A stretch of DNA of 64,000 nucleotides from Salinimicrobium marinum (GTDB lineage: Bacteria; Bacteroidota; Bacteroidia; Flavobacteriales; Flavobacteriaceae): assembly GCF_014651535.1 (NCBI RefSeq), contig NZ_BMXB01000006.1, positions 113,455 to 177,454 on the forward strand, read 5' to 3'. Numbering within the stretch: position 1 is the first letter of the stretch; each line of letters begins with the position of its first letter. Shown here piece by piece: positions 54,544-63,529 of this stretch. The position numbers and the translations under genes are program-made. The notes below the pieces were generated by a model. The model was not told the DNA's origin and did not search any database. It was given only the letters and a program-made list of their open reading frames with translations.

Positions 54544-56916
54544 ATGCAATATACAAATTTGCCTTGGATTTTCCTGCTATGCTGTATGCTTACAGGAACA
54601 GTCTTCTCCCAAAATCAACGTCACATTAGTGGTGTCGTAGTTGATTCTTATGGTGTTCCACTTAATGGGGCGACCGTCATTTTGAAGGAATTGTCATCGG
54701 GTAAGGTTACCAATGGACAAGGTGAGTTTTCTTTCTTCGGAAACTTTTCCGGCCCTTTAACCATTGAAGCATCTTTTATTGGTTTTGGCACCCACACCCA
54801 ATCAATACAAAACCTAAATACAGAGAATTTTCCGCTAAAGATTATACTGAAGGAATCTTCATTCGAGCTGGATGCTGTAACACTTTCCGCCAAAAGCCGA
54901 ATTCAGGAAATAGAAGCACTTGCCTTCAATGTTGAGGTTGTAAATGCCGAAGAACTACACAATACCACACTTGATATTGGCCATGCCCTCAATCGGGTTT
55001 CTGGTATAAGGATAAGGGAAGACGGCGGAGTTGGCTCTAGAATGAATATTTCCATGAACGGTTTCCGGGGAAACCAGGTAAAAATTTTTGTTGACGGGAT
55101 TCCAATGGAGAATTTCGGTTCCTCTTTTCAGTTAAACAATATTCCAATCAACCTCGCTAAAAGAATAGAAGTTTACAAAGGAGTAGTTCCTGTGGGATTG
55201 GGTGCAGACGCTCTTGGAGGTGCAGTTAATATAGTGACCAACAGCTTTGATAAAAATCACCTGGATCTTTCCTACTCTTATGGATCTTTCAATACTCACC
55301 GGTCAAACCTCAATGCCGGTTATGTGAGCGAATCCGGATTTACCGTTCAGTTAAACACATATCAAAATTATTCAGATAATAACTACAAAGTAAAGGTAGA
55401 TGTTGCAGATCTTAATACCGGCCAGTACTTTCCTAATCAAAATGTGGAGCGGTTCAATGATGTGTACCATAATGAGACAGTTATAGGAAACATTGGTGTG
55501 GTAAATAAATCTTATGCCGACAGGTTGCTTTTTGGGATAACACTGGGACAGAATTACAACGAAATACAAACGGGAGCAAGACAGGTGAGTGTGTATGGAG
55601 ACCGCCACAGCAGAGGAAATATTATCATGCCCAGTTTTAAATATCAAAAAAAGAATTTGATAGAAGGCCTGGATGTGACGCTGAATGCCAACTATAACCT
55701 CGGAAAAGAGGAGGTTGTAGATACTGTTCACCGCAGGTATAACTGGTTTGGAGAATTTATAGAATATGAAGGCCCCGGTGGGGAATTGAGTAACAGACAC
55801 ACCGAATTTGAAAACAACAACGGTATCGTTACTGCCAGTGTCGACTATAAAATTGATGAACGTCATTCACTTTCGGTAAGCAATGTCTACAATATGTTTG
55901 ATCGTGAAACCAGCAACCTTCTGAATGCCAATGATGATCTCTACGCCCAGCCACAACAAACCAACAAAAATATATTTGGAGCAGGGTATCAATTCGAAGA
56001 AGAAAACTGGAGCATAACAGGATTTGCGAAAAATTACAATCAGGTAAATATTTTTGATCAGTCCTACAATCCAACAGGGAATTACGGGGACGTTGCCTAC
56101 AGGAGAAATAAAGATCATTTTAATTCATTCGGTTATGGATTTGCTGGCACTTACTTCTTTACTGATGATTTCCAGGTAAAAGCCTCTTTTGAAAAAAGCT
56201 ACCGTCTCCCCGAACCAAATGAGCTGTACGGGGATGGAGGGATTCTGTTTGAAGGAAATTCAAACCTGAAACCTGAATCCAGCTATAATTATAATTTAGG
56301 TGCGGGGTACTGGATCGATCTTTACGAATCTCACCTTGTGAATATAGGCGGGAATATCTTTTATCGGGACTCAAAAGATTTTATTAGGCCTGTACTGAAT
56401 CAAAATCAGGTATATCAGGTGATGGACAATCTTTCCGATGTTACCAATCTTGGTTTTGAAGCCGAAGCCCGGTATTCTTTCAAAAATTTATTTTCTGCCG
56501 GTGCTAATTTGACTTACCAGAACCTAAGGAACAATACGCAATTTGAGGGCGCACAAACTCAGGAGAGTGTGGTCTACCGCGACAGGATTCCCAATATTCC
56601 TTACCTGTATGGGAATGCTGATATGGCATTTAACTTCAAGAGCCCATTGAACACTTCCCATCCTGTAAGCATCGGTTATAATCTGCTGTATGTTCACTCT
56701 TTCTTTCTGTACTGGCCTAGTTTAGGAAGTTCCAAACTTGAAGTTCCGGAACAGTTATCCCACGATCTTAACCTTACCTACACATTTGGAAAAGAACAGA
56801 ACTTCCAGTTCACGCTGGAATGCAGAAATCTTACCGATGAAAACCTTTATGACAATTTCAGTTTACAAAAACCGGGAAGAAACTTTTCCGGAAAAATCAG
56901 ATACACTTTTAAATAA
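54544..56916 (+). CDS. TonB-dependent siderophore-type receptor (XusA-like)
   Basis: The 790-residue protein has a signal peptide (FLLCCMLTGTVFSQ) and a carboxypeptidase-regulatory-like domain (about 25-110; ISGVVVDSYGVPLNGATVIL). The plug has DIGHALNRVSGIRIREDGG and YKGVVPVGLGADALGGAVNIV, and the barrel ends GRNFSGKIRYTFK. The next two genes encode a DUF4374 lipoprotein and a PepSY membrane protein, the order of the xusA-xusB-xusC xenosiderophore system of Bacteroides thetaiotaomicron. Iron-siderophore import is inferred from this context and the palindrome at the promoter. Outer membrane. Confidence 0.88.
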   Translation: MQYTNLPWIFLLCCMLTGTVFSQNQRHISGVVVDSYGVPLNGATVILKELSSGKVTNGQGEFSFFGNFSGPLTIEASFIGFGTHTQSIQNLNTENFPLKIILKESSFELDAVTLSAKSRIQEIEALAFNVEVVNAEELHNTTLDIGHALNRVSGIRIREDGGVGSRMNISMNGFRGNQVKIFVDGIPMENFGSSFQLNNIPINLAKRIEVYKGVVPVGLGADALGGAVNIVTNSFDKNHLDLSYSYGSFNTHRSNLNAGYVSESGFTVQLNTYQNYSDNNYKVKVDVADLNTGQYFPNQNVERFNDVYHNETVIGNIGVVNKSYADRLLFGITLGQNYNEIQTGARQVSVYGDRHSRGNIIMPSFKYQKKNLIEGLDVTLNANYNLGKEEVVDTVHRRYNWFGEFIEYEGPGGELSNRHTEFENNNGIVTASVDYKIDERHSLSVSNVYNMFDRETSNLLNANDDLYAQPQQTNKNIFGAGYQFEEENWSITGFAKNYNQVNIFDQSYNPTGNYGDVAYRRNKDHFNSFGYGFAGTYFFTDDFQVKASFEKSYRLPEPNELYGDGGILFEGNSNLKPESSYNYNLGAGYWIDLYESHLVNIGGNIFYRDSKDFIRPVLNQNQVYQVMDNLSDVTNLGFEAEARYSFKNLFSAGANLTYQNLRNNTQFEGAQTQESVVYRDRIPNIPYLYGNADMAFNFKSPLNTSHPVSIGYNLLYVHSFFLYWPSLGSSKLEVPEQLSHDLNLTYTFGKEQNFQFTLECRNLTDENLYDNFSLQKPGRNFSGKIRYTFK

Positions 56917-56932
56917 CCAAAATCAAATCAAT

Positions 56933-58171
56933 ATGAAAAAGTTCGATTTTTATTTTTTAGCAATGCTGGCGTTTTCCAGCTTAACAGGTTGTACCGACGA
57001 TGATGTGGATAACCCTGGCACTGGTGGAGGGGAAGAAGCTACTTCCCGATACATTATAGCTGCCACTCCGGTAGCGTCTGAAGGCGTAGCCGATTATCTG
57101 CTTACCGCCAGCGATCTAACTGAAGGTTCCATCAGCACCACCGGAAATGGTGTGGAGCAGGATGGTACGTACCGGTATTATGTAACCAACAACAACAAAT
57201 TCTTTAGTTTACTATATGGCCAGGGTAATCCTGGAGCGGTGACTACCTACCAGCTGGATGATAAGGGGAACCTTGTAATGCTGTCAAACTTTCAATCAGA
57301 AACTGTACAGGCATTTGCTCCTGTAAACGATGATGTGCTTATGATGAAAATTTCCAGAAGCGCTGATTCTCCTGTAGCAAACTGGTACCGCCTAGATACA
57401 GAAACCAGCCAAATTGTGGATCAGGGCCAAATCAATACTGCAGAACTTGCTCCGGAAGGGGAACAGGCATTTTTTAGCTGGATGACCCAGGTGGGAGATA
57501 AAGTGTATGCACCTTTTTTTACAGTAAAAGGTTGCTGCAGCGACACTTTTGGAACAGCATACCCGGATCAGGCATGGATAGCAGTTTATTCATATCCTGA
57601 ATTGGAACTGGAAACAATTATTGAAGATGACCGTACCAGCTTTATAGGGCGATACTTCACCAACGGACTTTCTGTAGATGAAGCGGGCGATGCTTATGCT
57701 TTTTCTTCAGGAGTAGCAGCTACAAACGGTGTAATTTCTTCTACAAAACCATCAGCTGTGACTCGTATCAACAGCGGTGAAAGAAAATTTGATGAAACTT
57801 ACCTGTTCGATCTTGAAGCAGCTTCAGGCGGAGCCTATGTCACAAATCACATTTATGCAGGTAATGGAAATTTTGTAGTGACAATGGCCGAAGAAAAAAC
57901 TTCTGCTTATGCTACGGGAAATAAAATCGCTGTTATTAATGTTTATGATGAAACTTTTGAATGGGTTACCGGAATGCCTTCCGAAGAAAACATTTTAAGC
58001 ATTACCACTAATAATTATGTTTCTGAAGATGGAACGGTTCATATTGGAGTAACCACTGAAGAAAGCAGTTATGTTTACAATATAAACGTAGCAAGTGCCA
58101 CTGCTTCACAAGGACTGGAAGTACAGGGAGGAAATATTACTGCCATTAGCAAACTTGACCCTATAGAATAA
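56933..58171 (+). CDS. DUF4374 surface lipoprotein (XusB-like)
   Basis: The protein has 412 residues from the ATG at 56933; the frame is open upstream, but only this start gives the lipoprotein signal (FSSLTGC, Cys20). The mature part is a beta-propeller of DUF4374 type: ASRYIIAATPVAS-like opening (SRYIIAATPVAS), TYRYYVTNNNKFFSLLYGQGNPGA, FSWMTQVGDKVYAPFF and SVDEAGDAYAFSSG. A vicinal Cys pair (VKGCCSDTFG) is unusual. XusB of Bacteroides captures ferric siderophores at the cell surface. The gene begins 16 nt after the receptor stop. Confidence 0.87.
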   Translation: MKKFDFYFLAMLAFSSLTGCTDDDVDNPGTGGGEEATSRYIIAATPVASEGVADYLLTASDLTEGSISTTGNGVEQDGTYRYYVTNNNKFFSLLYGQGNPGAVTTYQLDDKGNLVMLSNFQSETVQAFAPVNDDVLMMKISRSADSPVANWYRLDTETSQIVDQGQINTAELAPEGEQAFFSWMTQVGDKVYAPFFTVKGCCSDTFGTAYPDQAWIAVYSYPELELETIIEDDRTSFIGRYFTNGLSVDEAGDAYAFSSGVAATNGVISSTKPSAVTRINSGERKFDETYLFDLEAASGGAYVTNHIYAGNGNFVVTMAEEKTSAYATGNKIAVINVYDETFEWVTGMPSEENILSITTNNYVSEDGTVHIGVTTEESSYVYNINVASATASQGLEVQGGNITAISKLDPIE

Positions 58172-58189
58172 TTAAAATTTGATTAGCCG

Positions 58190-58225
58190 AAGGTATAGCC
58201 CTTACATTATTGAGGGCTGTGCCTT
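58190..58225 (+). other. Intercistronic hairpin in the siderophore operon
   Basis: AAGGTATAGCCCT and AGGGCTGTGCCTT pair over 13 bp (two G-U) around a 10-nt loop, followed by AACTTT only. It lies between the XusB-like and XusC-like genes, like the hairpin after susD, and may set relative expression. Confidence 0.7.
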
Positions 58226-58239
58226 AACTTTCTATCTAT

Positions 58240-59424
58240 ATGAAAACCTCCACCAAACATTCCAAAAAGAAAAAGAAAAAAAAACGTTCCTATTTCTACA
58301 GAATTTCTGCCTGGCTTCACCTGTGGTTGGGATTAATTTCTGGGATTGTGGTGGTTTTGGTTAGTCTTACAGCGGCCATTCTCACATTTGAAGAAGAAAT
58401 TAAATTACTTTCTGAATCCTATCAAACCGTTGAAATACCTGAAGAGGCAGAGTTTCTTCCTCCATCTGTTTTAAGTGAAGCTGTCAAGGATGGCCTTGGA
58501 TTCCCTTCTGTGTATGGGGTTTATTATCGCGGGGAAGGCAGAAGTGCAAGCGTTCCTTACTATGCAGACAGAACGAACTATCAGGAAATATATGTAAATC
58601 CATACACTGCAGAAATTCTTCATAACAGAAGGCTCAATAGTGATTTTTGGAGATATATGATTATTGGCCACTATCAATTATGGCTTCCAAGGAATATTGG
58701 AAAACCTATTGTTGCTTACGGAACCCTGATTTTTGTCATTGCTCTAATCTCCGGCCTTGTCTTATGGTGGCCAAAAAGGTGGAATAAATCTACCCGGGAT
58801 GCTAGTTTTAAGATCAAATGGACAGCAAAATTTAAAAGGCTGAATTATGACCTTCACAACGTTTTGGGATTCTATTCTTTGCTAGTTGCACTTGTTTTAG
58901 GCCTTACCGGAATGGTTTATGGAATGCAGTGGTTTTCAGACGCGGCCTACTGGACAGCATCGGGTGGGGAAACCCGGAATGAGAACCGTTTTACCAGTGA
59001 CACGACAGTGGTTGCCCAACATGATCAAAAAGAGGAGGATCTTCTTTACCACCAGGTACTGGATTCTGGAATTGATCCAGCGAAGAACAGGGTGGGAATA
59101 CAATATCCCTACGGAAAAACCGGAGTATGGAATGTGAATATAAATCCTAGTTTTGAAACCCGCTGGCAGGCAATCAGTACTTATTATGAAAGAGGATCAC
59201 TAAAACAGATTAATCAGGATCCGACATTTTTGGAAGCGAACGGAGGAGAGCAGTTGATGAAACTCAATTATGACCTTCACGTAGGAGCCATTGGCGGTAT
59301 ATGGACAAAAATAATTGCCTTTTTAGTTTGCATTATATCTGCTAGTCTGCCCATTACCGGTTTTATCGTATGGTGGAAGAAAAATCCGAATAAACGGATT
59401 GAAGGCTTAAAATTTCCCACATAA
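58240..59424 (+). CDS. PepSY-domain inner membrane protein (XusC-like)
   Basis: The 394-residue protein starts with a lysine-rich cytoplasmic tail (SKKKKKKKRSYF), then a first membrane helix (LWLGLISGIVVVLVSLTAAILTF). A periplasmic PepSY-type segment follows (DRTNYQEIYVNPYTAEIL), then helices around 155-175 and 205-225 (LYDLHNVLGFYSLLVALVLGL-like) and a C-terminal helix (IIAFLVCIISASLPITGFIVWW). His residues in the helices (IIGHYQLW, YDLHNVLG, YDLHVGAIGG) could bind haem. In the Xus system the PepSY protein is needed for using captured iron, perhaps as a siderophore reductase. The ATG is 68 nt after the XusB-like stop. Confidence 0.88.
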   Translation: MKTSTKHSKKKKKKKRSYFYRISAWLHLWLGLISGIVVVLVSLTAAILTFEEEIKLLSESYQTVEIPEEAEFLPPSVLSEAVKDGLGFPSVYGVYYRGEGRSASVPYYADRTNYQEIYVNPYTAEILHNRRLNSDFWRYMIIGHYQLWLPRNIGKPIVAYGTLIFVIALISGLVLWWPKRWNKSTRDASFKIKWTAKFKRLNYDLHNVLGFYSLLVALVLGLTGMVYGMQWFSDAAYWTASGGETRNENRFTSDTTVVAQHDQKEEDLLYHQVLDSGIDPAKNRVGIQYPYGKTGVWNVNINPSFETRWQAISTYYERGSLKQINQDPTFLEANGGEQLMKLNYDLHVGAIGGIWTKIIAFLVCIISASLPITGFIVWWKKNPNKRIEGLKFPT

Positions 59425-59457
59425 AAGCATCAACAAATAATTTAAACATTAAATCTC

Positions 59458-60177
59458 ATGAAAAATATTAAAACATCTTTCCTGCTCTTCATCTTTTTAT
59501 TTTTGGCAGCAGGTTGGGCACATGCGCATGCCTTATACATTGATACAAACACCGAAGGTACGTCCGGAAAAATACACGAGGTAAAAATTTATTACAGTGA
59601 ATTCGCCGAGAGAAAAGCTGAGAAAGTAACCGACTGGTATTCCAACGTAGCCGATTTCGAATTATGGCTGGTACAGCCCAGCGGAAAAAGAACAAAACTT
59701 TCCACCACAGCACATAATAACCACTACAGTGCAAACTTTACTCCTGAAAAAAACGGAGCCTACCGGCTTGAGATCTCTCACGTTGCAGAAGATCCGGGGG
59801 ATGGCACTGCATATCAATTCAACGCTTTCGCTCCAGTGATGGTTGGGAAAAAAGGTAAAATGATACCAGTTACTACAGAAAGTCCAGAGCTTGTTTTAGC
59901 TGAAGAAATTCAGAATATCAATTCTTCAAAAAGAATATTTAAAACCTACTTTAAAGGAACACAAAAAGAAGGAATTACTGCAACACTTTTTCTTCCGTCG
60001 GGAGAAACAAAAGAGGTTAAAAGTAATTCCGAAGGAATCCTGGAAGTAGAATTAGATGAGAAGGGAATTTACTTCCTTGAAGCAACTACATATCATGAGG
60101 ATGAATCCGGAAAGACCAAAAAAGCTCCATACAAATCTGTTTGGCGTTGTGCTACGCAAAAACTTGAAAGATTATAA
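59458..60177 (+). CDS. DUF4198-type periplasmic protein
   Basis: The 239-residue protein has a signal peptide (LLFIFLFLAAGWAHAHA) followed immediately by His/Ala (HAHALYIDTN), as in DUF4198/NikM-like proteins where an N-terminal His binds metal. The mature part is two beta-sandwich domains (about 30-130; 145-235), with NGAYRLEISHVAEDPGDGTAYQ and LPSGETKEVKSNSEG. It lies 33 nt after the PepSY gene, in the same operon. It may bind a metal or siderophore product in the periplasm; this is inferred from family and position. Confidence 0.8.
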   Translation: MKNIKTSFLLFIFLFLAAGWAHAHALYIDTNTEGTSGKIHEVKIYYSEFAERKAEKVTDWYSNVADFELWLVQPSGKRTKLSTTAHNNHYSANFTPEKNGAYRLEISHVAEDPGDGTAYQFNAFAPVMVGKKGKMIPVTTESPELVLAEEIQNINSSKRIFKTYFKGTQKEGITATLFLPSGETKEVKSNSEGILEVELDEKGIYFLEATTYHEDESGKTKKAPYKSVWRCATQKLERL

Positions 60178-60514
60178 AGGAAAAATGAGAAGACTATTCT
60201 GAAAGGGTGAATTTAAACTGTGCTATGGATGAAGGAAGCATCGAAGCTGACGTGAATTATTTTTCATCAATGATTATAGAAAATGTAGAAAGGTTACGAC
60301 ATTAAAAAATCAGTAACAAATTTTGAAATGGGGGATATCAAGTGATGTTTGGACTTCAATCTGCAGTGATGGGAAGAATCTATTGGTTATGAATATTAAA
60401 AGGCTTAAATAGTATAGCTAAGTAGTTCGTAAATTCGCTGTGTTTATACAAGACGTTGAGGCAAAACAAAACGATTTTTAATAAATTTGAGAGTAGCAAT
60501 TAAAACAGACTTCG
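60178..60514. other. Intergenic region with a possible gene remnant
   Basis: 337 bases. The frame from about 60189 to 60305 reads EDYSERVNLNCAMDEGSIEA and ends VERLRH; it begins after a stop and has no good start, so it may be a remnant. No terminator for the siderophore operon is obvious. Confidence 0.35.
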
Positions 60515-61069
60515 ATGAAAAAACTTAGTGCTCAAGAAACCAATTCCATTTTAGAGGTTTTGAAAAAACGGTTTATGGATAATCAGGAAAGATTCCCTAC
60601 AGTGAACTGGTCTGAAATCGAAACAAAATTGGCAAAAAATCAAGATAAATTATGGTCAATTAATGAAATGGAAAAAACCGGTGGTGAACCAAGTTTATTA
60701 GAATATAATGTAGATTCTAAAAGATACATTTTTTGCGATTTCTCTATAGAAAGCCCGAAAGGAAGAAGAAGTCTCTGTTATGACAATAAAGCTTTAGAAT
60801 TAAGAAAAAAATATAAACCCATTAATAGTGCGAAAAATATGGCCCAACATATGGGAGTTGATCTAATGAATGAAAAAGAATACAGAAAATTACAAACATT
60901 CGATAAATTTGATACTAAAACATCAAGTTGGTTAGAAACTCCTGAAAATATCAGGAAACTGGGTGGGGCTATCTTTGGTGATTTTCGATATGATCAGGTT
61001 TTTATTTATCACAACGGTGCGGATTCATATTATGCAGTTAGAGGGTTTCGGGGAATATTACAGCTGTAG
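60515..61069 (+). CDS. DUF4256 protein
   Basis: The 184-residue protein is soluble and without a signal peptide. The family pattern is recognised in VLKKRFMDNQERFPTVNW, MEKTGGEPSL, GRRSLCYDNKALELRKK, AQHMGVDLMNEKEYRKLQ and the end FGDFRYDQVFIYHNGADSYYAVRGFRG. The function of DUF4256 is not known. It stands alone; both flanks look degenerate, so it could have arrived by transfer. Confidence 0.88.
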   Translation: MKKLSAQETNSILEVLKKRFMDNQERFPTVNWSEIETKLAKNQDKLWSINEMEKTGGEPSLLEYNVDSKRYIFCDFSIESPKGRRSLCYDNKALELRKKYKPINSAKNMAQHMGVDLMNEKEYRKLQTFDKFDTKTSSWLETPENIRKLGGAIFGDFRYDQVFIYHNGADSYYAVRGFRGILQL

Positions 61070-61528
61070 AATCTAGGCTGCAAATGCTCGTTTTAGGTAA
61101 AGTGTAAAAAAAACTCTATCTGAATGAAATTGTAAAATAATTTCAGTAAAATCTTGTAATGCGAACCATGATACGTATCACTACTGTAGTAGAATGTTTC
61201 ATTTTCAGATCGAATCATAAATCTAACCCAAAGACTATTGATAACAGCGTACGGATTTCTACAAGCCTCAGGTTTTGAAGGTAAAAATGTAATTATCATA
61301 TCGTCATTGATTGGGTCCTGCTAATACCAACGTGCTGCCTGGACAGGATCGCTAATCCATTTTTTTTCAGTTCATCACTTTGAATTGACTATTGGGGCTT
61401 TCGGATTATTTCTGGCAGACCTTTTAAACTGTTTTATAGCAATGGTCATAAAGAACATGTAGTACTAATATGTAATTCAGGTTTTGTTGTATGCAGTTAA
61501 CGCTATTCAAGAAAATTGGACAAAGAAT
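61070..61528. other. Intergenic region, degenerate-looking
   Basis: 459 bases. A minus-strand frame at 61093-61299 (MIITFLPSKPEACRNPYAVI, ending FYNFIQIEFFLHFT) is unconvincing. No terminator, repeat or clear gene is seen. Confidence 0.4.
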
Positions 61529-62350
61529 TTAGTATTTTGTTCTTTGGGCTGTCAATTCTGTTGGGGTATAACCGAACTGCTTTTTAAAAGCAAATGAAAA
61601 ATGAGATAAATTTTCAAAGCCCACTTCGTAACAGACCTCAATAGGTTTACTCTTTTTTTCGGAAAGTTGATAATGTGCCAACTCAAGTCTTTTCTGTGTA
61701 AGCCATCTTTGGGGAGTAATGTTAAAGGCTTTCATGAAGTCCCGCTTGAAAGTTGTAAGACTTCTACCTGTTAGATAGCTGAACTTTTCCAGTGGCATAT
61801 TAAACATATAATTTTTTTCCATAAAGCTGATTAAATTAACCTTATTGGGATCGTCAAAATTTGCTAACACTCCATCAATCTCAATATCAATTGCTCTCAG
61901 AATACTTATCGCTTCCGTAATTTTCAGCAATGCTAAATTTTTTGGAATGTTCCCTTTCATATCAAAATAAGGTATTAAAGAAGCAAGGCAACTTTGAAGC
62001 AAAGGGCTCTTGCTGAAACTATGAATTTTTGAAATAGGGCTATTCTTCGTTTTTACTTCTATTTCACAGTAAAAATTACGAAGTACTTTTTCAGTTAAGA
62101 GCATTACAACTGTTTTATGAGGCAAGCCATCTTTTGGATAATTGATGATTGTCGCAGGCTTATTTTTAGGAATTAGAAAAATATCATTGGTCTTAAAAAA
62201 ATGTGTTGCTTCTGACTGCACAATTTTTGTTTCGCCCGAGATGAACCAAATCAGCATATGTTGATCAAAAACTATATCTGTCCTTGAAAACTTATCTTCA
62301 TAACAAGAAAGTTTTATTTCGGGAATTAAATATTCTGATGTATGTTCCAT
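61529..62350 (-). CDS. AraC-family transcriptional regulator
   Basis: The 273-residue protein has an N-terminal cupin-like ligand domain (about 20-150; FDQHMLIWFISGETKIV, FLIPKNKPATI) and a C-terminal AraC helix-turn-helix pair. The HTH part contains MPLEKFSYLTGRSLTTFKRDF and PIEVCYEVGFENLSHFSFAFKKQFGYTPTE. It lies 178 nt downstream of the short-chain dehydrogenase gene on the same strand, and may control it. Effector unknown. Confidence 0.92.
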   Translation of the reverse strand: MEHTSEYLIPEIKLSCYEDKFSRTDIVFDQHMLIWFISGETKIVQSEATHFFKTNDIFLIPKNKPATIINYPKDGLPHKTVVMLLTEKVLRNFYCEIEVKTKNSPISKIHSFSKSPLLQSCLASLIPYFDMKGNIPKNLALLKITEAISILRAIDIEIDGVLANFDDPNKVNLISFMEKNYMFNMPLEKFSYLTGRSLTTFKRDFMKAFNITPQRWLTQKRLELAHYQLSEKKSKPIEVCYEVGFENLSHFSFAFKKQFGYTPTELTAQRTKY

Positions 62351-62527
62351 TTTTATAATTCCTGATTAAAACAATATTTTATATTTACAATGTACGGCAT
62401 AATTTGAACAGAAATATTTTGTTTTTAGGACCTAAAACTTCTCCGGTTACTGATTTCGTGAGTTTACCGTTGATGAATAACCGTTCCTCCGAATTCAATT
62501 TTCTGAAGTTTTCCTTAGTGTTATATT

Positions 62528-63529
62528 CTATTTGTAATCAAAATGGAATTTAATACCTGTTAATTTTTCGCTCAACTCCCATAAGCGTTTTGCATCAACC
62601 TCGTCCAAGGAATAGCGTTTTACACCATTTGACATTTGCGAGTCGGAAGCCAATATGGAAATGTCATTATCTTCACAATACACACCACCAATTTTGCTCA
62701 GCTGTGGACTTGTGGCACACCAAATTGTTGTAGAAGCACCTTGCGGAATGGTTTTAAGTGAAGCGGCAACTTCAGGTAATATATTCCCCTGTTCATCGCA
62801 GAAGCCCATTTTTAAAAATAGTTCTACTGGGGCTTCTCTGGCTAGTTCAGTTCCGCCAATAGAACCTGGGTGCAATGCGTATGCTCTTATACCAAATTCT
62901 TTGGCTCTGTTATCAAGTTCAAGCGTAAATAAATTAACAGCAGTTTTTGATTGGCCGTAACCATGCAGGGTTTCGTATTCCCCATGTTCAAAATTCGGGT
63001 CATCAAAATTAAAAGGTGCAAATTGATGCCCGTGAGAAGAGACGTTGATCACTCTTGTGCCTTTGGCTTTTTTAAGGGCAGGCCAAAGTTGCGCCGTAAG
63101 CTGATACTGTGCTAAATAATTTACCGATAATTGAGATTCAATTCCGCGATTGTCCCTTCGTAGCGGAACCCACATTATTCCCGCATTATTGATGAGTAAG
63201 TGCAACGGTCTGCCTGAAGCCAAAAACTTTTTGCTGAATGTATCAATGGAAGCTGGGTTTATTAAATCCATTTCCTCGATTTCTACATTAATTCTGCCTT
63301 GCAGGTTTTTCCTGGCTTTTTCAATATCCCTTGCCGCAACAATGACAGTCGCTCCTGCATTTGCAAATGTTTTTACTGTTTCCAGACCAATACCGGTGTT
63401 GCCCCCTGTTACAATGGCAATTTTTCCTGTAAGGTCAATACCTTTAATTACTTCAGTTGAAGTTGATTTTGCGTTGAAGCCCGAACCTAACGGATTCTGT
63501 AGTGCTCCCTGGTAATTGTTTTGTTCCAT
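62528..63529 (-). CDS. Short-chain dehydrogenase/reductase
   Basis: The 333-residue SDR has cofactor motif VTGGNTGIGLETV (about residues 41-53), LLINNAGIMW, and a catalytic Ser/Tyr/Lys with NVSSHGHQ and YGQSKTAVNLF. The N-terminus has a 35-residue extension (NNYQGALQNPLGSGFNAKSTS). The family layout resembles the retinol-dehydrogenase/protochlorophyllide-type SDRs that are often paired with AraC regulators in Bacteroidota. Substrate unknown. Probably co-regulated with the AraC gene downstream. Confidence 0.92.
   Translation of the reverse strand: MEQNNYQGALQNPLGSGFNAKSTSTEVIKGIDLTGKIAIVTGGNTGIGLETVKTFANAGATVIVAARDIEKARKNLQGRINVEIEEMDLINPASIDTFSKKFLASGRPLHLLINNAGIMWVPLRRDNRGIESQLSVNYLAQYQLTAQLWPALKKAKGTRVINVSSHGHQFAPFNFDDPNFEHGEYETLHGYGQSKTAVNLFTLELDNRAKEFGIRAYALHPGSIGGTELAREAPVELFLKMGFCDEQGNILPEVAASLKTIPQGASTTIWCATSPQLSKIGGVYCEDNDISILASDSQMSNGVKRYSLDEVDAKRLWELSEKLTGIKFHFDYK

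Noticed and set aside
54377..54640. 87-codon frame over the siderophore operon promoter
   Set aside because: Covers the promoter, palindrome and the first codons of the receptor in another frame; not protein-like.
61093..61299. 68-codon minus-strand frame
   Set aside because: No recognisable family, no ribosome or promoter signal; might be a remnant but cannot be supported.
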